The notes under the pieces were generated by a model. The model saw nothing but the letters and a program-made list of their open reading frames with translations. It had not been told where the DNA came from and searched no databases. From positions 303,527 to 367,526 of the forward strand of contig MNCI01013742.1 of assembly GCA_015680685.1 (NCBI GenBank): a DNA stretch of 64,000 nucleotides, given 5' to 3'. This document shows positions 35,100 through 45,583 of the stretch, in pieces. Position numbers and translations under genes: made by a program. This DNA comes from Gnetum montanum. Taxonomy: Eukaryota; Streptophyta; Gnetopsida; Gnetales; Gnetaceae. Positions within the stretch are counted from its first letter, which is position 1; each line of letters opens with the position of its first letter.

Positions 35100-36040
35100 G
35101 TTGACGCTTGGAGGAATCGACCCGAGAAGTGTCGACAAAGAACTGCAAAACACCACAAGCAATTTGATGTAGACGTTGTCCTTGGCCACCTGACTAGATG
35201 TGATCGCACCGTGCTCAGTAGTACATAGGATCGGGGAAGGGGGATTTGGTATCTTGGGGGTCATGGAGAGCGTAGGAATTGATAACTGATCGAGGGGATT
35301 AAGCAAGGGAAAGGGGGATGCTCTAATGCATGGCATGCTGATCCTTGTCAATCGCCATTGTTTAGCAAACTTGGAGTTCAGTCATGCGATATGCGTCCTT
35401 TGGCGGAACAAGGTTCTTGGTTAGTGTTCCACAAAGCTTGTTGGCAAGGCCAAAGCCACGCAACTGGATGCTTCTTGACCGTTTTGGGCATGAGTACTTG
35501 GTTTTGAGACGACTGCATTTCCGCCTGGCGCTTGTAGGGGAAGTGCCAAGGGTCTCTTTTTTTTTTGATAAATATGTGCGTTGATTTTGTACTCATGCTC
35601 AGGTGTCAGGCTGTGTGTTGCAACTGCTGTAACGTGTTACAATGTGCAATAACGTGCTCAAGGGCTTTTGAATGTATTTGGTGTATTGGAGGTCGGGAAA
35701 TAGATAGTGAGTATACCGGGAATGGGAATGTACTAGGGAACGGTTTGATGTAGTCTTGCCCTGTGCACTATGAACATTATCTCATCTCGCTGCTTGCGAT
35801 GAGATGCATCCTTGTGCGAACACCTCTGGGTATCATCCTGCAAACACAACTCCAAGCAGACAAGAAAACCATAAGTGAATAAGTGAGCTTGGACTTACAC
35901 AGTTCCAGACGGAACGAAAATACTGAAGGAAGGTCTGAGCACAGTGTATGAATGACGGCGATGCTGGTGAGATTGTTGGACGGTGAGCGATACAGTGATT
36001 CTGATGAGTAACTGTGACTGTGAAGCGAGAGCTGGAGATG
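35100..36040 (-). other. 3' non-coding region of element B
   Basis: No gene is seen. It aligns with A 21661-22650, with a single copy of the GGAACAAG...CCAAAGCCACG block near 35390-35470. Confidence 0.6.
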
Positions 36041-36044
36041 AACA

Positions 36045-36420
36045 TGTCAGTTATAGTCTTAACGGACTATCATGGGTTAGTTTTGTGTCATAACCCGTTG
36101 GACATTGCCTATTTAGCGTCGTGGAAGACGTTACGTTGCCAGTTTCTAGTCTTGGCGAACTGTACAAAGGCAAGCCAGTTTATAGTCTTGGCAGACCCAT
36201 GGTGAATGCTACGATAGCAGTTTACTGTCATGCTGGACGGGTGCTAGTTTGTCGTCATTGCAGACACTGTGGGGTATCAGTTTATTGTCGTGATGCTAGG
36301 ACAGTTGTGGTTTCAGTTTTAAGTCGTAACCCAGGACTATTCTGTGGTATCAGTTTACCGTCATGATTCCAGGACGAGCTGTGGTATCAGTTTATAGTCG
36401 TGATCCCAGAACTCGCACGT
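36045..36420. repeat. Mini-hairpin repeats in the B 3' region
   Basis: The same ordered series as A 22655-23030, e.g. AGTCTTAACGGACT, AGTCTTGGCAGACC, GTCATGCTGGAC, GTCATGATTCCAGGAC. Arm and loop bases differ between copies while pairing is mostly kept. Confidence 0.75.
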
Positions 36421-36529
36421 ACCTGAGCGTGTTCAAACGTAGAACGGTTTTAAGTATAAATGATTCGTCGGATTGGCAAGCTCGTTTCCTTCCATGTCAG
36501 CTAACTTGAATGCTCCATTGTCAAATACT

Positions 36530-37560
36530 TTAGTGACCAAGGCCCATCCCAGTTGGCTGAGAATTTGTCCGGGTGTTCCCGAACAGCCTTAAGCACAAGG
36601 TCGCCTTCTTTGATAGGGCGCTTGTTGATGTTATGCCGATGTCATTGTCACTGTTGTCTTTGGTACCATTCGATTTGATCGAGGGCGTGCACACGTTCTT
36701 CTTCCACCGAATCAAGATCAACGACACGTAGATCATTGTTTTGCCCGTCGTCGAGGAGCCCGGAAAGTGTAATCCTTAAAGATGGTACCTGCAGTTCCAA
36801 AGGTAAAACAGCTTCTGAACCGTAAACAAGACTGTATGTTGTTTTACCTGTCGACGTTCGGTGCGTAGTACGGTATGCCCACAATGCGTATATCAATTGT
36901 TCGTGCCATTTTCTTTTACTCTAGGTAAGCATTTAGTTGAGTATTGTGATAATAGTTTTGTTTGTTGCTTCTGCTTGTCCATTGCTCTGAGGATAGTAAG
37001 GGGATGAAAAGGAATGTTTGGTCCCAAAACTGTCACAAAAGGTTTCGGTCTCGGCACTGCTAAATTGTGGCCCGTTGTCAGTGATAATTGTCAAAGGGAT
37101 GCCGAAACGGGTTACAATATTTTCCAGGATGAAGTTGCACACATGTTTAGATGTGCTTTTACGAAGGGGAGCAGCTTCTACCCACTTCGTGAAGTATTCT
37201 GTCGCGATTATGATAAAACCATGCCCTGTAGAAGATGAGGGGTTATTGGGCCGACGAGGTCCAATCCCCACTTTTGGAAGGGCCATGTGATTTGCGCCGT
37301 GTGCAATTCGTTGGGTGGTACATGTATTAAGTTACTATGTTTTTGACAGATGCTACATGTTTTGACTTTGGAGAGACAGTCATGTTCCATATACGGCCAA
37401 TAGTAGCCTAAACGTCGTATTTTTGTTGCCATGGCTTTCGGTGCTATATGTCCTCCGCATAGTCCCTCATGTACCTGATCCACAATTGTTTGGGCATCAG
37501 TACTACTGACACATGTTAGCAATATGCCTTCGTAGGATCTACGAAACAATGTGTCCTCTA
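36530..37560 (-). pseudogene. Integrase of element B
   Basis: The zinc finger is intact: HEGLCGGHIAPKAMATKI ... CSICQKH. The core gives WGLDLVGPI (first Asp), a frameshift near 37210-37290, KWVEAAPLRKSTSKHV, ITDNGPQFSSAET (second Asp) and SNGQAEATNKTI (Glu). After a stop near 36930 the C-terminal block AYRTTHRTSTGKTTYSL and EWYQRQQ follows. All three catalytic acids remain; only frame breaks inactivate it. Confidence 0.9.
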
Positions 37561-38330
37561 CTAGGATGTACTGCTTAGAACGTTTTCGTACGGCGTCCTT
37601 TTGTGCATTTGTTAGATGTCTTGGTGCTTCCCCACGCAGAAGGTATTGTTTTATGTCATCATACCATTCTATCGCGTGTGTTGTACTAACAAATGCAATA
37701 GGCAACGTGTCAAGGGTATTGGTGATTGGTTCAGCACAACTGGTTATAGAGCTTGGCAACGTGTGAAACATGTCAGGTGATATATTTAATGCTAAGGTTG
37801 CTAATGCGTCTGCGATGGTATTGTCATTTCTGGAAACGTGTTGCATATCGATGCTCTCGAATCGCCTCATTAGGTGTTTCGCCAAGTCGCAGTATGGCTG
37901 TAGGTGTTGAGCTTTACATGTATAGACGTCGGTGACTTGGTTTAGGACTAGTTGTGAATCGCCTCTGACTATAAGTCGTGTGATGTCTGAAGCCAGTGCT
38001 GCCGCAAGACCTTCGTACTCTGCTATGTTGTTAGTACAATGGAAGTTGAAACGGTATGCAAAGGGTCGGATCTCCTCGGAGGGATAGGTGACGACAGCGG
38101 CTGCACTTCCCCCTCGAGAGGTGGATGCTCCATCGAAGTTTAAAATGGCATCATAGTCATCGAGCACTATGTCTATTGTGTTTACATTTTCATCCGGGAA
38201 TTCTGGCTCTATGATCATTTGGTCACGCATTGGTGATGCAGCCATTTGATTTGCTATGGCTTGACCTTTGATTGATGATTGCGCTACATAGTACAGGTCA
38301 AATTCGGCTATTATGGCTTTCCACTGGGCT
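37561..38330 (-). pseudogene. Second (archaeal-type) RNase H and connection of element B
   Basis: LNFDGASTSRGG, NNIAEYEGLAAAL, VRGDSQLVLNQV and RNDNTIADALATLAL give the full D-E-D-D set. The open frame is continuous from 38245 through the linker (EWYDDIKQYLLRGEAP) into the integrase zinc finger, the longest intact stretch of pol here. This extra RNase H is the diagnostic mark of the Tat/Ogre lineage. Confidence 0.9.
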
Positions 38331-38992
38331 ATTCGGCTTGTTTCATAAATGTTCCCTGTTATGGCTCTCAGTACATTGTCCTTGCAAATTATGTAAACCT
38401 GATTACGGAAGAGGTAATGCCGTCATTTTCTTAAAGAAAAGACCAAAGCTAAACATGACTTCTCCACATCGTTGTAGCTTTTTTCGTGGGCAACTAATGC
38501 GTGGCTCAAGTAATATACAGGGATTTCAGTTCTGTCATCTTGTTTTTGGCAAAGCATGGACACGATCGACGATTCCGAAGTGGCAAGGTAGATGTAGAAT
38601 GGTTTATCGCTCTGGGGCGGGTAAACCATAGGCAGTCGGGCAAGTGCTATTTTGATGTTTTCGGATGCTTCTTGGCACTGCGGGGTCCATTCAAAATGGA
38701 CGTTTTTGCGCAACAGGTGGTTCATAGGTTTTAGTTTGTCTATGAGTTTTTCTATGAATCGCCTGATAAACTGCAGTCTACCTTGTAGACCTCGAAGCTC
38801 GGTAAGGTTGCTTGGTGGTTTCAGGCTTGTTATGGCTTTGACCTTATCGGGGTCTACTCGTATCCCTACTTCAAAGGCTATGAATCCAAGCATTTTACCT
38901 GTTTTGACACCGAAGACACATTTTTTCGGATTAAGTCTTAGCTCGTATTTCAAACAACGTTTTAAGACTAAGTCGAGGTCCTGTACATGTTG
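38330..38992 (-). pseudogene. RT thumb and first RNase H of element B
   Basis: RLNPKKCVFGVKTGKMLGFI and LQGRLQFIRRFIEKL form the thumb and connection. The gypsy-type RNase H shows PFYIYLATSESSIVSMLCQ (the catalytic Asp of the usual L-Y-L-A-x-D is Glu or absent) and ALVAHEKSYNDVEKSCLALVF. A degenerate first RNase H beside an intact second one is typical of this lineage. Confidence 0.85.
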
Positions 38993-40000
38993 TTATTCCG
39001 TTTTCGATTTAACCACAATATCATCCACGTAATCATTGAGCGAGTGTAACATGTAATCGCTAAAGATGAACGTCATTACTCTTTGATACGTGGCCCCAGC
39101 GTTCTTGAGACCAAAGGGCATCATCGTGTAACAAAAGATCCCCCATGGGCTCATAAAGGTTGTCCTAAGTTGATGTTTCGGATTGATACGTATCTGATTG
39201 TATCCTGAGAAACCGTCCATAAAAGATAATAAGGCATGCCCGGCAGTCGAATCAACGAGTTGATCGATACTGGGTAGGGGAAAGTCATCTTTTATGGTTG
39301 CTACATTCAGATCTCGAAAGTCAATGCATAGGCGAATGCTTCCGTTTTTCTTCGGGACAATGACCATGTTGGATACCCACTCAGCGTAATCAACGGCCCG
39401 AATGAACCCAGCTTGATAAAGCTTGGTGATCTCATTGCGAACTGCCAATGCCACCTTGGGTCTAACTTTTCGTGCCTTTTGTTTTATGGGTCTCAGTTTC
39501 GGGTCAAGAATGATGTTGTGCTGGAAAATTCTAGGATCTAACCCGAGCATGTCCGTATAGGACCAAGTGAATGCTTTCATGTTTTCCCTAAGCACGTTTT
39601 CGATGTTCTTTGCTAATTCTGGTTGCAGTAATTCGCTCAATTTTAATATTTTGATTTCCCCATCAGGCATGGTAATGGGGGTTTTAGCTAGCGGATCTTC
39701 GGTGATATTTTTGGCCTCTATGTCAAGGAACTTTGTCATGCCTTTGTAATCGTCTTTTGTTTGTTGCGTTGAGGCTATGACTTCGTTGTCCGTTGGTGAA
39801 CCTAAGTCGATGAAATTTGTGTTAATGTCTCGTGCAATCTTGCCGTGTGGTCTGTCAATGATTAACAGTGCGATTAGATGCTGGCAGTCCATTAAGTTTG
39901 CTCCTGCCAATAAACAGAGAACAAAATAAGCACCAAGGGGAATCGTTCTATGTCTTTTGATAATCTTGAACTCTGTGTACATGCATAATGGTGGACTATC
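38993..40000 (-). pseudogene. Reverse transcriptase of element B
   Basis: A single 360-codon frame contains LLAGANLMDCQ, AFTWSYTDMLGLDPRIFQ, LRPIKQKARKVRPKVA, MVIVPKKNGSIRLCIDF, HALLSFMDGFSGYNQIRI, PWGIFCYTMMPFGLKNAG and the catalytic YVDD at 39031-39020. A TAA follows at KSKTE. The active site is intact, so this was a recently functional polymerase by local standards. The upstream junction ACACAG before the TEFKIIKRH segment could be the minus-strand splice acceptor expected for an Ogre-type intron. Confidence 0.9.
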
Positions 40001-40100
40001 GTCACACCGGGACGCATGGCAGTTTAAGGCCATACCGAGCCGTAAGTGGATTGGGTAGTGGCAGTTTGAGGCCATACCGGGCCGTCAGTGGCAGTTTTTT
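40000..40100. repeat. GGCC mini-hairpin repeats beside the B antisense promoter
   Basis: Two to three units GGCAGTTTRAGGCC-ATACC-GRGCC, matching A 26605-26770, followed by a T run. Confidence 0.78.
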
Positions 40101-40249
40101 TTTTTAACAAAATGTTCAGAGTAAATGTGTAAAGTGGGGTCTACGTAATAATCTTTGTTTTTATAGTAATTTTTATCATTTTTTATTATTTTTTCGGGTA
40201 AATTTTAGCGAAAAATCAGCAAAAAGGCAAAAAAAGACGAAAAAAAGAG

Positions 40250-40535
40250 CAACGGCAGCGTAAACGACGGCGTCAGCGTCATCGTCAGCATCAGCAGAGC
40301 ACTATATAAACAGGCGGGGTCCATTTGTTTTACTTTGAAAGCGACAGCGTGAGCGACAGCGTAAACTGTTAAAGCGTAAGCATAGACGATTGCACCCAGC
40401 GTAGACGCCGACGACAAACCCTAGCGTAGACACCAAGCACTTAAACCCCAACATAGACGCCGAGTATGAACCTTCAGGCGTTGGCGTAAACAGTTCTTCT
40501 TTTCGGCGTGAATTCGCACAGTCAGCGTAGAGGAG
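40250..40535. promoter_or_regulatory. AGCGTAAAC/AGCGTAGAC cluster around the B antisense promoter
   Basis: Units such as AGCGTAAAC, GGCGTCAGCGTC, AGCGTGAGCG and AGCGTAGACGCC lie before and after the TATA box. They correspond to A 26995-27335. Confidence 0.7.
40303..40310 (+). promoter_or_regulatory. TATA box of the B antisense gene
   Basis: TATATAAA in GCACTATATAAACAGG lies 233 bp before the first ATG of the antisense gene, on the strand opposite to element transcription. Confidence 0.65.
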
Positions 40536-43500
40536 ATGGAGATGGGCAAGGGAAAGGAAGTGGAGGGCTAGGGGAGAAAGGGTCCCGAGTTGACCTTCGT
40601 AGAGGAGACGGAGGCTATGCTGCAGGGCCTACCCAGGCCAAGACTCTCGTCATGGCCCGTGACATCTCACAGGTAGGCTCTGATCTCTGCTTCCGTTGTG
40701 ATTCCTTTTGCTTCCGTAGCGTAGACAGTCTCGGCGTATACGCCGAGCGTAGGATTTTTAGGCGTATGGGGTTTTGCGGTGTACACGTCAAGTGTCGCTT
40801 TATGGCGAAAGGTTTTGCTAGCGTGATTTGCTTACTTTAGCAGCGTAAGTCTTGTTTACTGTGACGGCGTATACGCTGAGGGTTTATTCGGCGTATACGC
40901 TATGCGTGTACAGTTATCTTTTCGGCGTGATTGTAGTTTTCATCTTTCTGGCGTAAACTTGCTCGTTCGGTGCTGGCGTAGACTGTTTACGCTGAACGCG
41001 ACCTTAGGTGCGTACGCTGAGGATTCCCCCGGCGTATACAAAGGTTCGGGCATCGACGTAAATCAGTTCATTGTCGGCGTATACGCTGAGTTGGGCAGCG
41101 TATACGCTCAGTGCACAGCGTATACGCTGAGTTTAGGCAGTGTTTTACGCTAAGTGTTCAGCGTATACGCTGAGGTCAAGCAGCGTTTTACGCTAAGTGA
41201 AACAATTTTCTCAGCGTGTACGCTGGTTTGTGCGACGTACACGCTGAGTGTAAATAGTTAATGAACTTTGGTTTTTTCATGTCGATTTATAACGTAAACT
41301 TCCGCTTTTTTGAGCTAATCTGTCGTGGCATTATGATTGTTTGCAGGGACAGTAAGCGTTTCCTCATTGTCGTTGAGCTGGTTGGGATGTTATCGTGGGT
41401 GGGCCCCATTGAAGATGGCGAGGTTCCCCCAAATCTAACCGTGAATGATAACGGGGTTTGGTTCAGGGAAGGCACTAGCAAATTTCTGGCTTTCCTGTTA
41501 AACAATTTCGAGGTGGCCATCTGGTCAAATTTTAACGAAGTGATTGCGTAAAGCATGCTTGATGCAATGTTGCCAGGAGCTGCAGAGGACGTCATGGTCT
41601 TCATAGAAGACATTGACGAGGGACCTCTTGTGAACGAGGATGGCGCTACCCGTGGGCCCAGGTCCACATGCCCATTAACGCGCGTGTGGGCACTTTTGCC
41701 ACAAGGGCTAGATTACCTCAACAATACGTTGTTCATAGCTGGCCGTACACATACATTATTCCAGAACCCTCCCGGCACGGTGTATTGAGTGGCCAGGTAG
41801 GAATATTTAAGTTTACTGTTTCCTTTCGTTGTTTAACGTTTGTTTCTTGTTTTAACCCATGTTTGCTTACAGACCAAAGACCAACCCGAATGGGACACTC
41901 ATTGAAGATGAAGGATTAGACCTTGCTCGCACTGCCCTGGAGGCATTCATGATGGGCCCCACCCTTCATGGGACCGTACTGAGTCAAACGAAAGATTCGA
42001 TGGTCCATTTTCACAATCAGTTTTCCAGAGCATTTGCGATGTGCAAAACTCGTGGGTGGCTTCATGAAGACTGGACAGATAACAGGCCGATTTTCCCTCG
42101 CGATTTTGGCAGCACATCAAAATCTACCACTAACGGTAAATGATAACCTTACCTAGATACGCTGGTGGGTTTGTCTAACTGTTTGGAGTTATGCTGATAT
42201 GACCATTTTAAATTGCTTTCACAGTTGATGTGCCTTCTAGTGAGGATCCCGTGACAACAGGGCGAACCGAGACTACTCTGTCAATGAAGTTTGGGGAGGT
42301 GGCTAAGGCGCAAAAGTGGTTGCATAGGCAAGCTCCAGCATCCCTCACCAGTTGCCTAGATGATGCTGACCTCATGGAGCTCTTTATGATGTCGAGTTCA
42401 GATGTATCCATCGGGGAAATGATTGGGATCGTGGACTCTTTCAATGAGTCTATCTCACACTACAGCACCCAGATCAAGGGTGTCAAGGTAGTTTTTCGGT
42501 TGTCGCCCGAGTTCTTTTCGAACTTATTTGGCGTACCGGCAGATGGTTTAACTGTAGTATCAGACAGAACCCACAAGGAGCTCCAAACGATCCATGAGTT
42601 GGAAGGTTGGCTAAGCATGGCCAAGGGTACTAAGGGATTCCTGATGCAGGGGAAGGCAAAAGTTGTGGCAGTGAACGAATTGTATCGCCTGTTCAAGGGG
42701 CAGGTGTTCCCTAAAACCCTTTCCCAGGTGAGATGTCTTGGGGTTGAGGCTGTTCGTGTTATGCAAACTGTCTTGGAAATGGGCATGCGGTATAACTGGG
42801 CCCAATCTTTGTTGTCGGGTATGCGCAAGGAGATAGTGAGGTTGCATTCGAACACTGAGGCGCAGTCCCATTTCACTTTTGCGTTCTTCATCGGTTACCT
42901 ACACCGTTTTGCCGAGTTTCTCGTAGTTCATGGAGACAACAAGTTTGTTTTGCAGGATCGGGGTCAATTATCTCGCCCGTGGGTCAATCATTTGTTTGAT
43001 ACAGCTAAATCCCAAGATGCACCCGAAGGCATTGATGAATTTGCTTCTATTACTATGGGGGGATCATCTGGCGCTTCGATCCACACACGTGACAGCTTGG
43101 GGTTGGAGCCAGAAAACGTACCCCTTACTGCTAGAAGGACAGAGCGGGTTATCAAGGAGACCATTGGCCAAGCCAAAACTAAAGAGGCCTGAACACCCAA
43201 GTGAGGAAGTCTCCGATGTGAATCGACCACGGGTGAAGCGCATACGTTTTAAGATGCCTGGTAAGCGAAGCTCACCCGCTCATGGTTTTATCATTTTTCG
43301 TTTTGTTTATAACTTTTACTTTAGTCGCTTACATGTCATTGCTATTTGGCTCAATGTTTTTAAAAGTGAGGAAGCAGGCTTTAGAGACCATCACTGAGGA
43401 GGAGGAGACCAACACGGAGAAGAACAATGAAGAGGAGAAAACAGAGAAGAGTCAGGGTAGAGGAACGGAGGAGTTAAAGGAGAATACCTCAGAAACAGAG

Positions 43501-44939
43501 CCGTTGGATGATCAGGATGGTATCAACCAGATGTTCAGCAGCTTCCTCAAGGAAGACCTGGATTTGGGCGACCCCCCAGATAGTGACAAGGATCATGGTA
43601 TATTTTCGTTTTATTTTAACTTGTCTTGTTAACTGTCATTCCTACTGCATCTTGTTTACATTTTTCGTTTTTTGTTTTAGATGAAAGTAGTGAGACCAGA
43701 ACGGTGCGCTTAGATGTACCCATGAAGACGGTTCCTCCTGAGAGGACCGCCGAGGTTAGTTCCCGCACCCGTGAGCCACTTGCTTGGTCGGAGATGCCAA
43801 GTAAGATGGATTTCGTGGCTGGACTCGCGGAGGAGGTCATTGAACGGATCCAAGAAGTGCACCCTGATATAAGTATAAACCGTTTAAAAGTTCGTAGTTT
43901 CGTATCTTGTTTATACAATTGTTTTTTGACACTTATATGTTTCGTGTGGGTAGGTGCTCAATTGAAATGGGATCCTTCTGAAAGTATCAGAATAGAGGGT
44001 TTAACCACGCTTTCCCCAGAAGTGGAGCAAGTACCAAGGCCTGTTTACGAGGGAGTCGTGGAAGGCTTTGTGCACAACGCTAAGTCGTTATGGACTTGTA
44101 GGCGTTCCATCGAACAGTTGTGGCTGCAGATACAGGCAAAAGAAAAGGCCATGTCTGAGTTGTCAGCGGAACGTGATGATCTGAAGGCTCGATACGAGTT
44201 CGCTGCTGCTAGACTAAGCGGAGATCGCTCCTGGCGAACGTCCGAGGTTACGTATACCAGGTATTAGGATCTATTGAATTGTCATGCGTCGCTGACTCGG
44301 AGGATGGCAGAGCGCAAAGCCCAAATTAATCTCCTGAACCTTAAATGTCAAGATTGGAAAGCCTTCGCTTCCAAAGTTCGCAAGTGGGGTCAGGATGAGA
44401 AGAACCCCAAACATTACTACAAGAAGTCATTAAAAGAGGTGTCTATTGAACAGCGCCAACTAGAGATGTTTGTGGAAGGTTTAGGTTTGCGTTCGGCCTT
44501 CGATACTTTTGCTCAGAATATAACTGTGGAGATGGAGTCGCCTACAAGGGTGATCACTACTGCTTGCGGGGAAACATCGATGGGTGAGTTCCCTCTAAGA
44601 CGTCCAACCTAGTCGGCTGTCGATAAAGGCAAGGCTTTGGTGGACGTCGACTTAGGCCTCGATGGGACAAATTGGGCCAGCGTTCCAGAAGAAGAAATCC
44701 TTCGTCGGCTGGAATTCAGCCTAGGAGGATCTCCTGTGGTAAGCGTTTTGTGTTTACGAAGTTAATTTATTGAATAACGTTTAAAATTTTAACATGTGCT
44801 TATTCTTATGTCGGTTGTTCGTTTTTGGTGCTTTCAGGATGAAGGTGGCAATGACGCCCAAGAAACTGGCCCCAGTGGAGCAGGGGCCCCTGACGCAGGC
44901 GGGTCCAAAGGGGATGATCCTCCCGCCTCAGATGTTTAA
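40536..44939 (+). pseudogene. Antisense eight-exon gene, copy B: FCP1/HAD-like domain plus accessory coiled-coil protein
   Basis: Exons: 40536-40672, 41347-41796, 41873-42135, 42225-43260, about 43360-43597, 43681-43872, 43954-44738, 44838-44939. All listed donors begin GT and acceptors AG, and exons 2 (450 nt) and 8 (102 nt) equal copy A. Exons 2-3 resemble a plant FCP1-like HAD phosphatase (FLIVVELVGMLSW; FLLNNFEVAIWS; FQNPPGTV; GTLIEDEGLDLARTALEAF), but catalytic DxD and DD acids are absent. Exon 4 (320 codons) is the accessory domain. Exon 7 is coiled coil (LTRRMAERKAQINLLNLK). Defects: TAG 40569, TAA near 41549, TGA near 41785, a small frameshift near 43185, TAGs near 44266 and 44610. 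Confidence 0.83.
40715..41250. promoter_or_regulatory. GCGTATACGC cluster in intron 1 of the B antisense gene
   Basis: At least seven exact GCGTATACGC copies, several as AGCGTATACGCTGAG, plus AGCGTTTTACGCT and AGCGTGTACGCT variants that keep the inverted repeat. Confidence 0.85.
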
Positions 44940-45254
44940 TGTGTTGATTTTTAAGTTTTTTTTGTTTTGTTTTTGACTCCGATTTATACAGGGATTGTGA
45001 CTTGACACTTTTAAGATGGATGAAAACTTTTGAAACTTGTAATTGTACAACATTGTATGTAAGAAAATTTTGGTTGATTTTGAGTTTAATTGTGAACACG
45101 ACATTGTGATATAAAATGTTTTCGTTTGTTTTTTTTGAGTTTGACTGCACACGCGACATGATAATGTAACATGTCTTTGCATTTACTTTTCTATTTTAAG
45201 CATAGTGTACTGGAGTGATTAGAAATGAAACGTGAAAAGGAAAACAAAGTAAGC
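44940..45254. other. AT-rich 3' flank of the B antisense gene
   Basis: T-rich sequence after the TAA at 44937. No repeat unit or reading frame of interest is seen; it probably holds the antisense transcript end. Confidence 0.4.
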
Positions 45255-45570
45255 ACTAGTTTAAGGCCATTTCGGGCCTCTATGCATAGTTTAAGGGCAT
45301 TTCGGGCCCCGTCATAAACAAGCAATACTTTGGATAAAGTGGGTAAATTTCTTGGTGGACCGACCATCTCTGATTGTGGCTAGTTTTATGTCATTGCGGA
45401 CATGTTCTAGTTTAACGTCATTTTGGACTGCATATAGTTTAACGTTGTTTCAGATGAGAAGTATCGTTTGATTTTAATCTTTTTGTCGTTTTTAAATATA
45501 TTTTTGTGTTTTGGGCTTTATTGTAGTTTAACGTCATTTCGGACGAGGTGTAGTTTAACGTCGTTTCGGA
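45255..45570. repeat. Mini-hairpin repeats between the antisense gene and protease (B)
   Basis: Two GGCC-type units (GTTTAAGGCCATTTCGGGCC, then GTTTAAGGGCATTTCGGGCC), followed by GTC-type units (AGTTTAACGTCATTTTGGAC, AGTTTAACGTCGTTTCGGAC). Fewer copies than A 32089-32515, so copy number varies. Confidence 0.85.
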
Positions 45571-45583
45571 CTTGGAGATGCCC

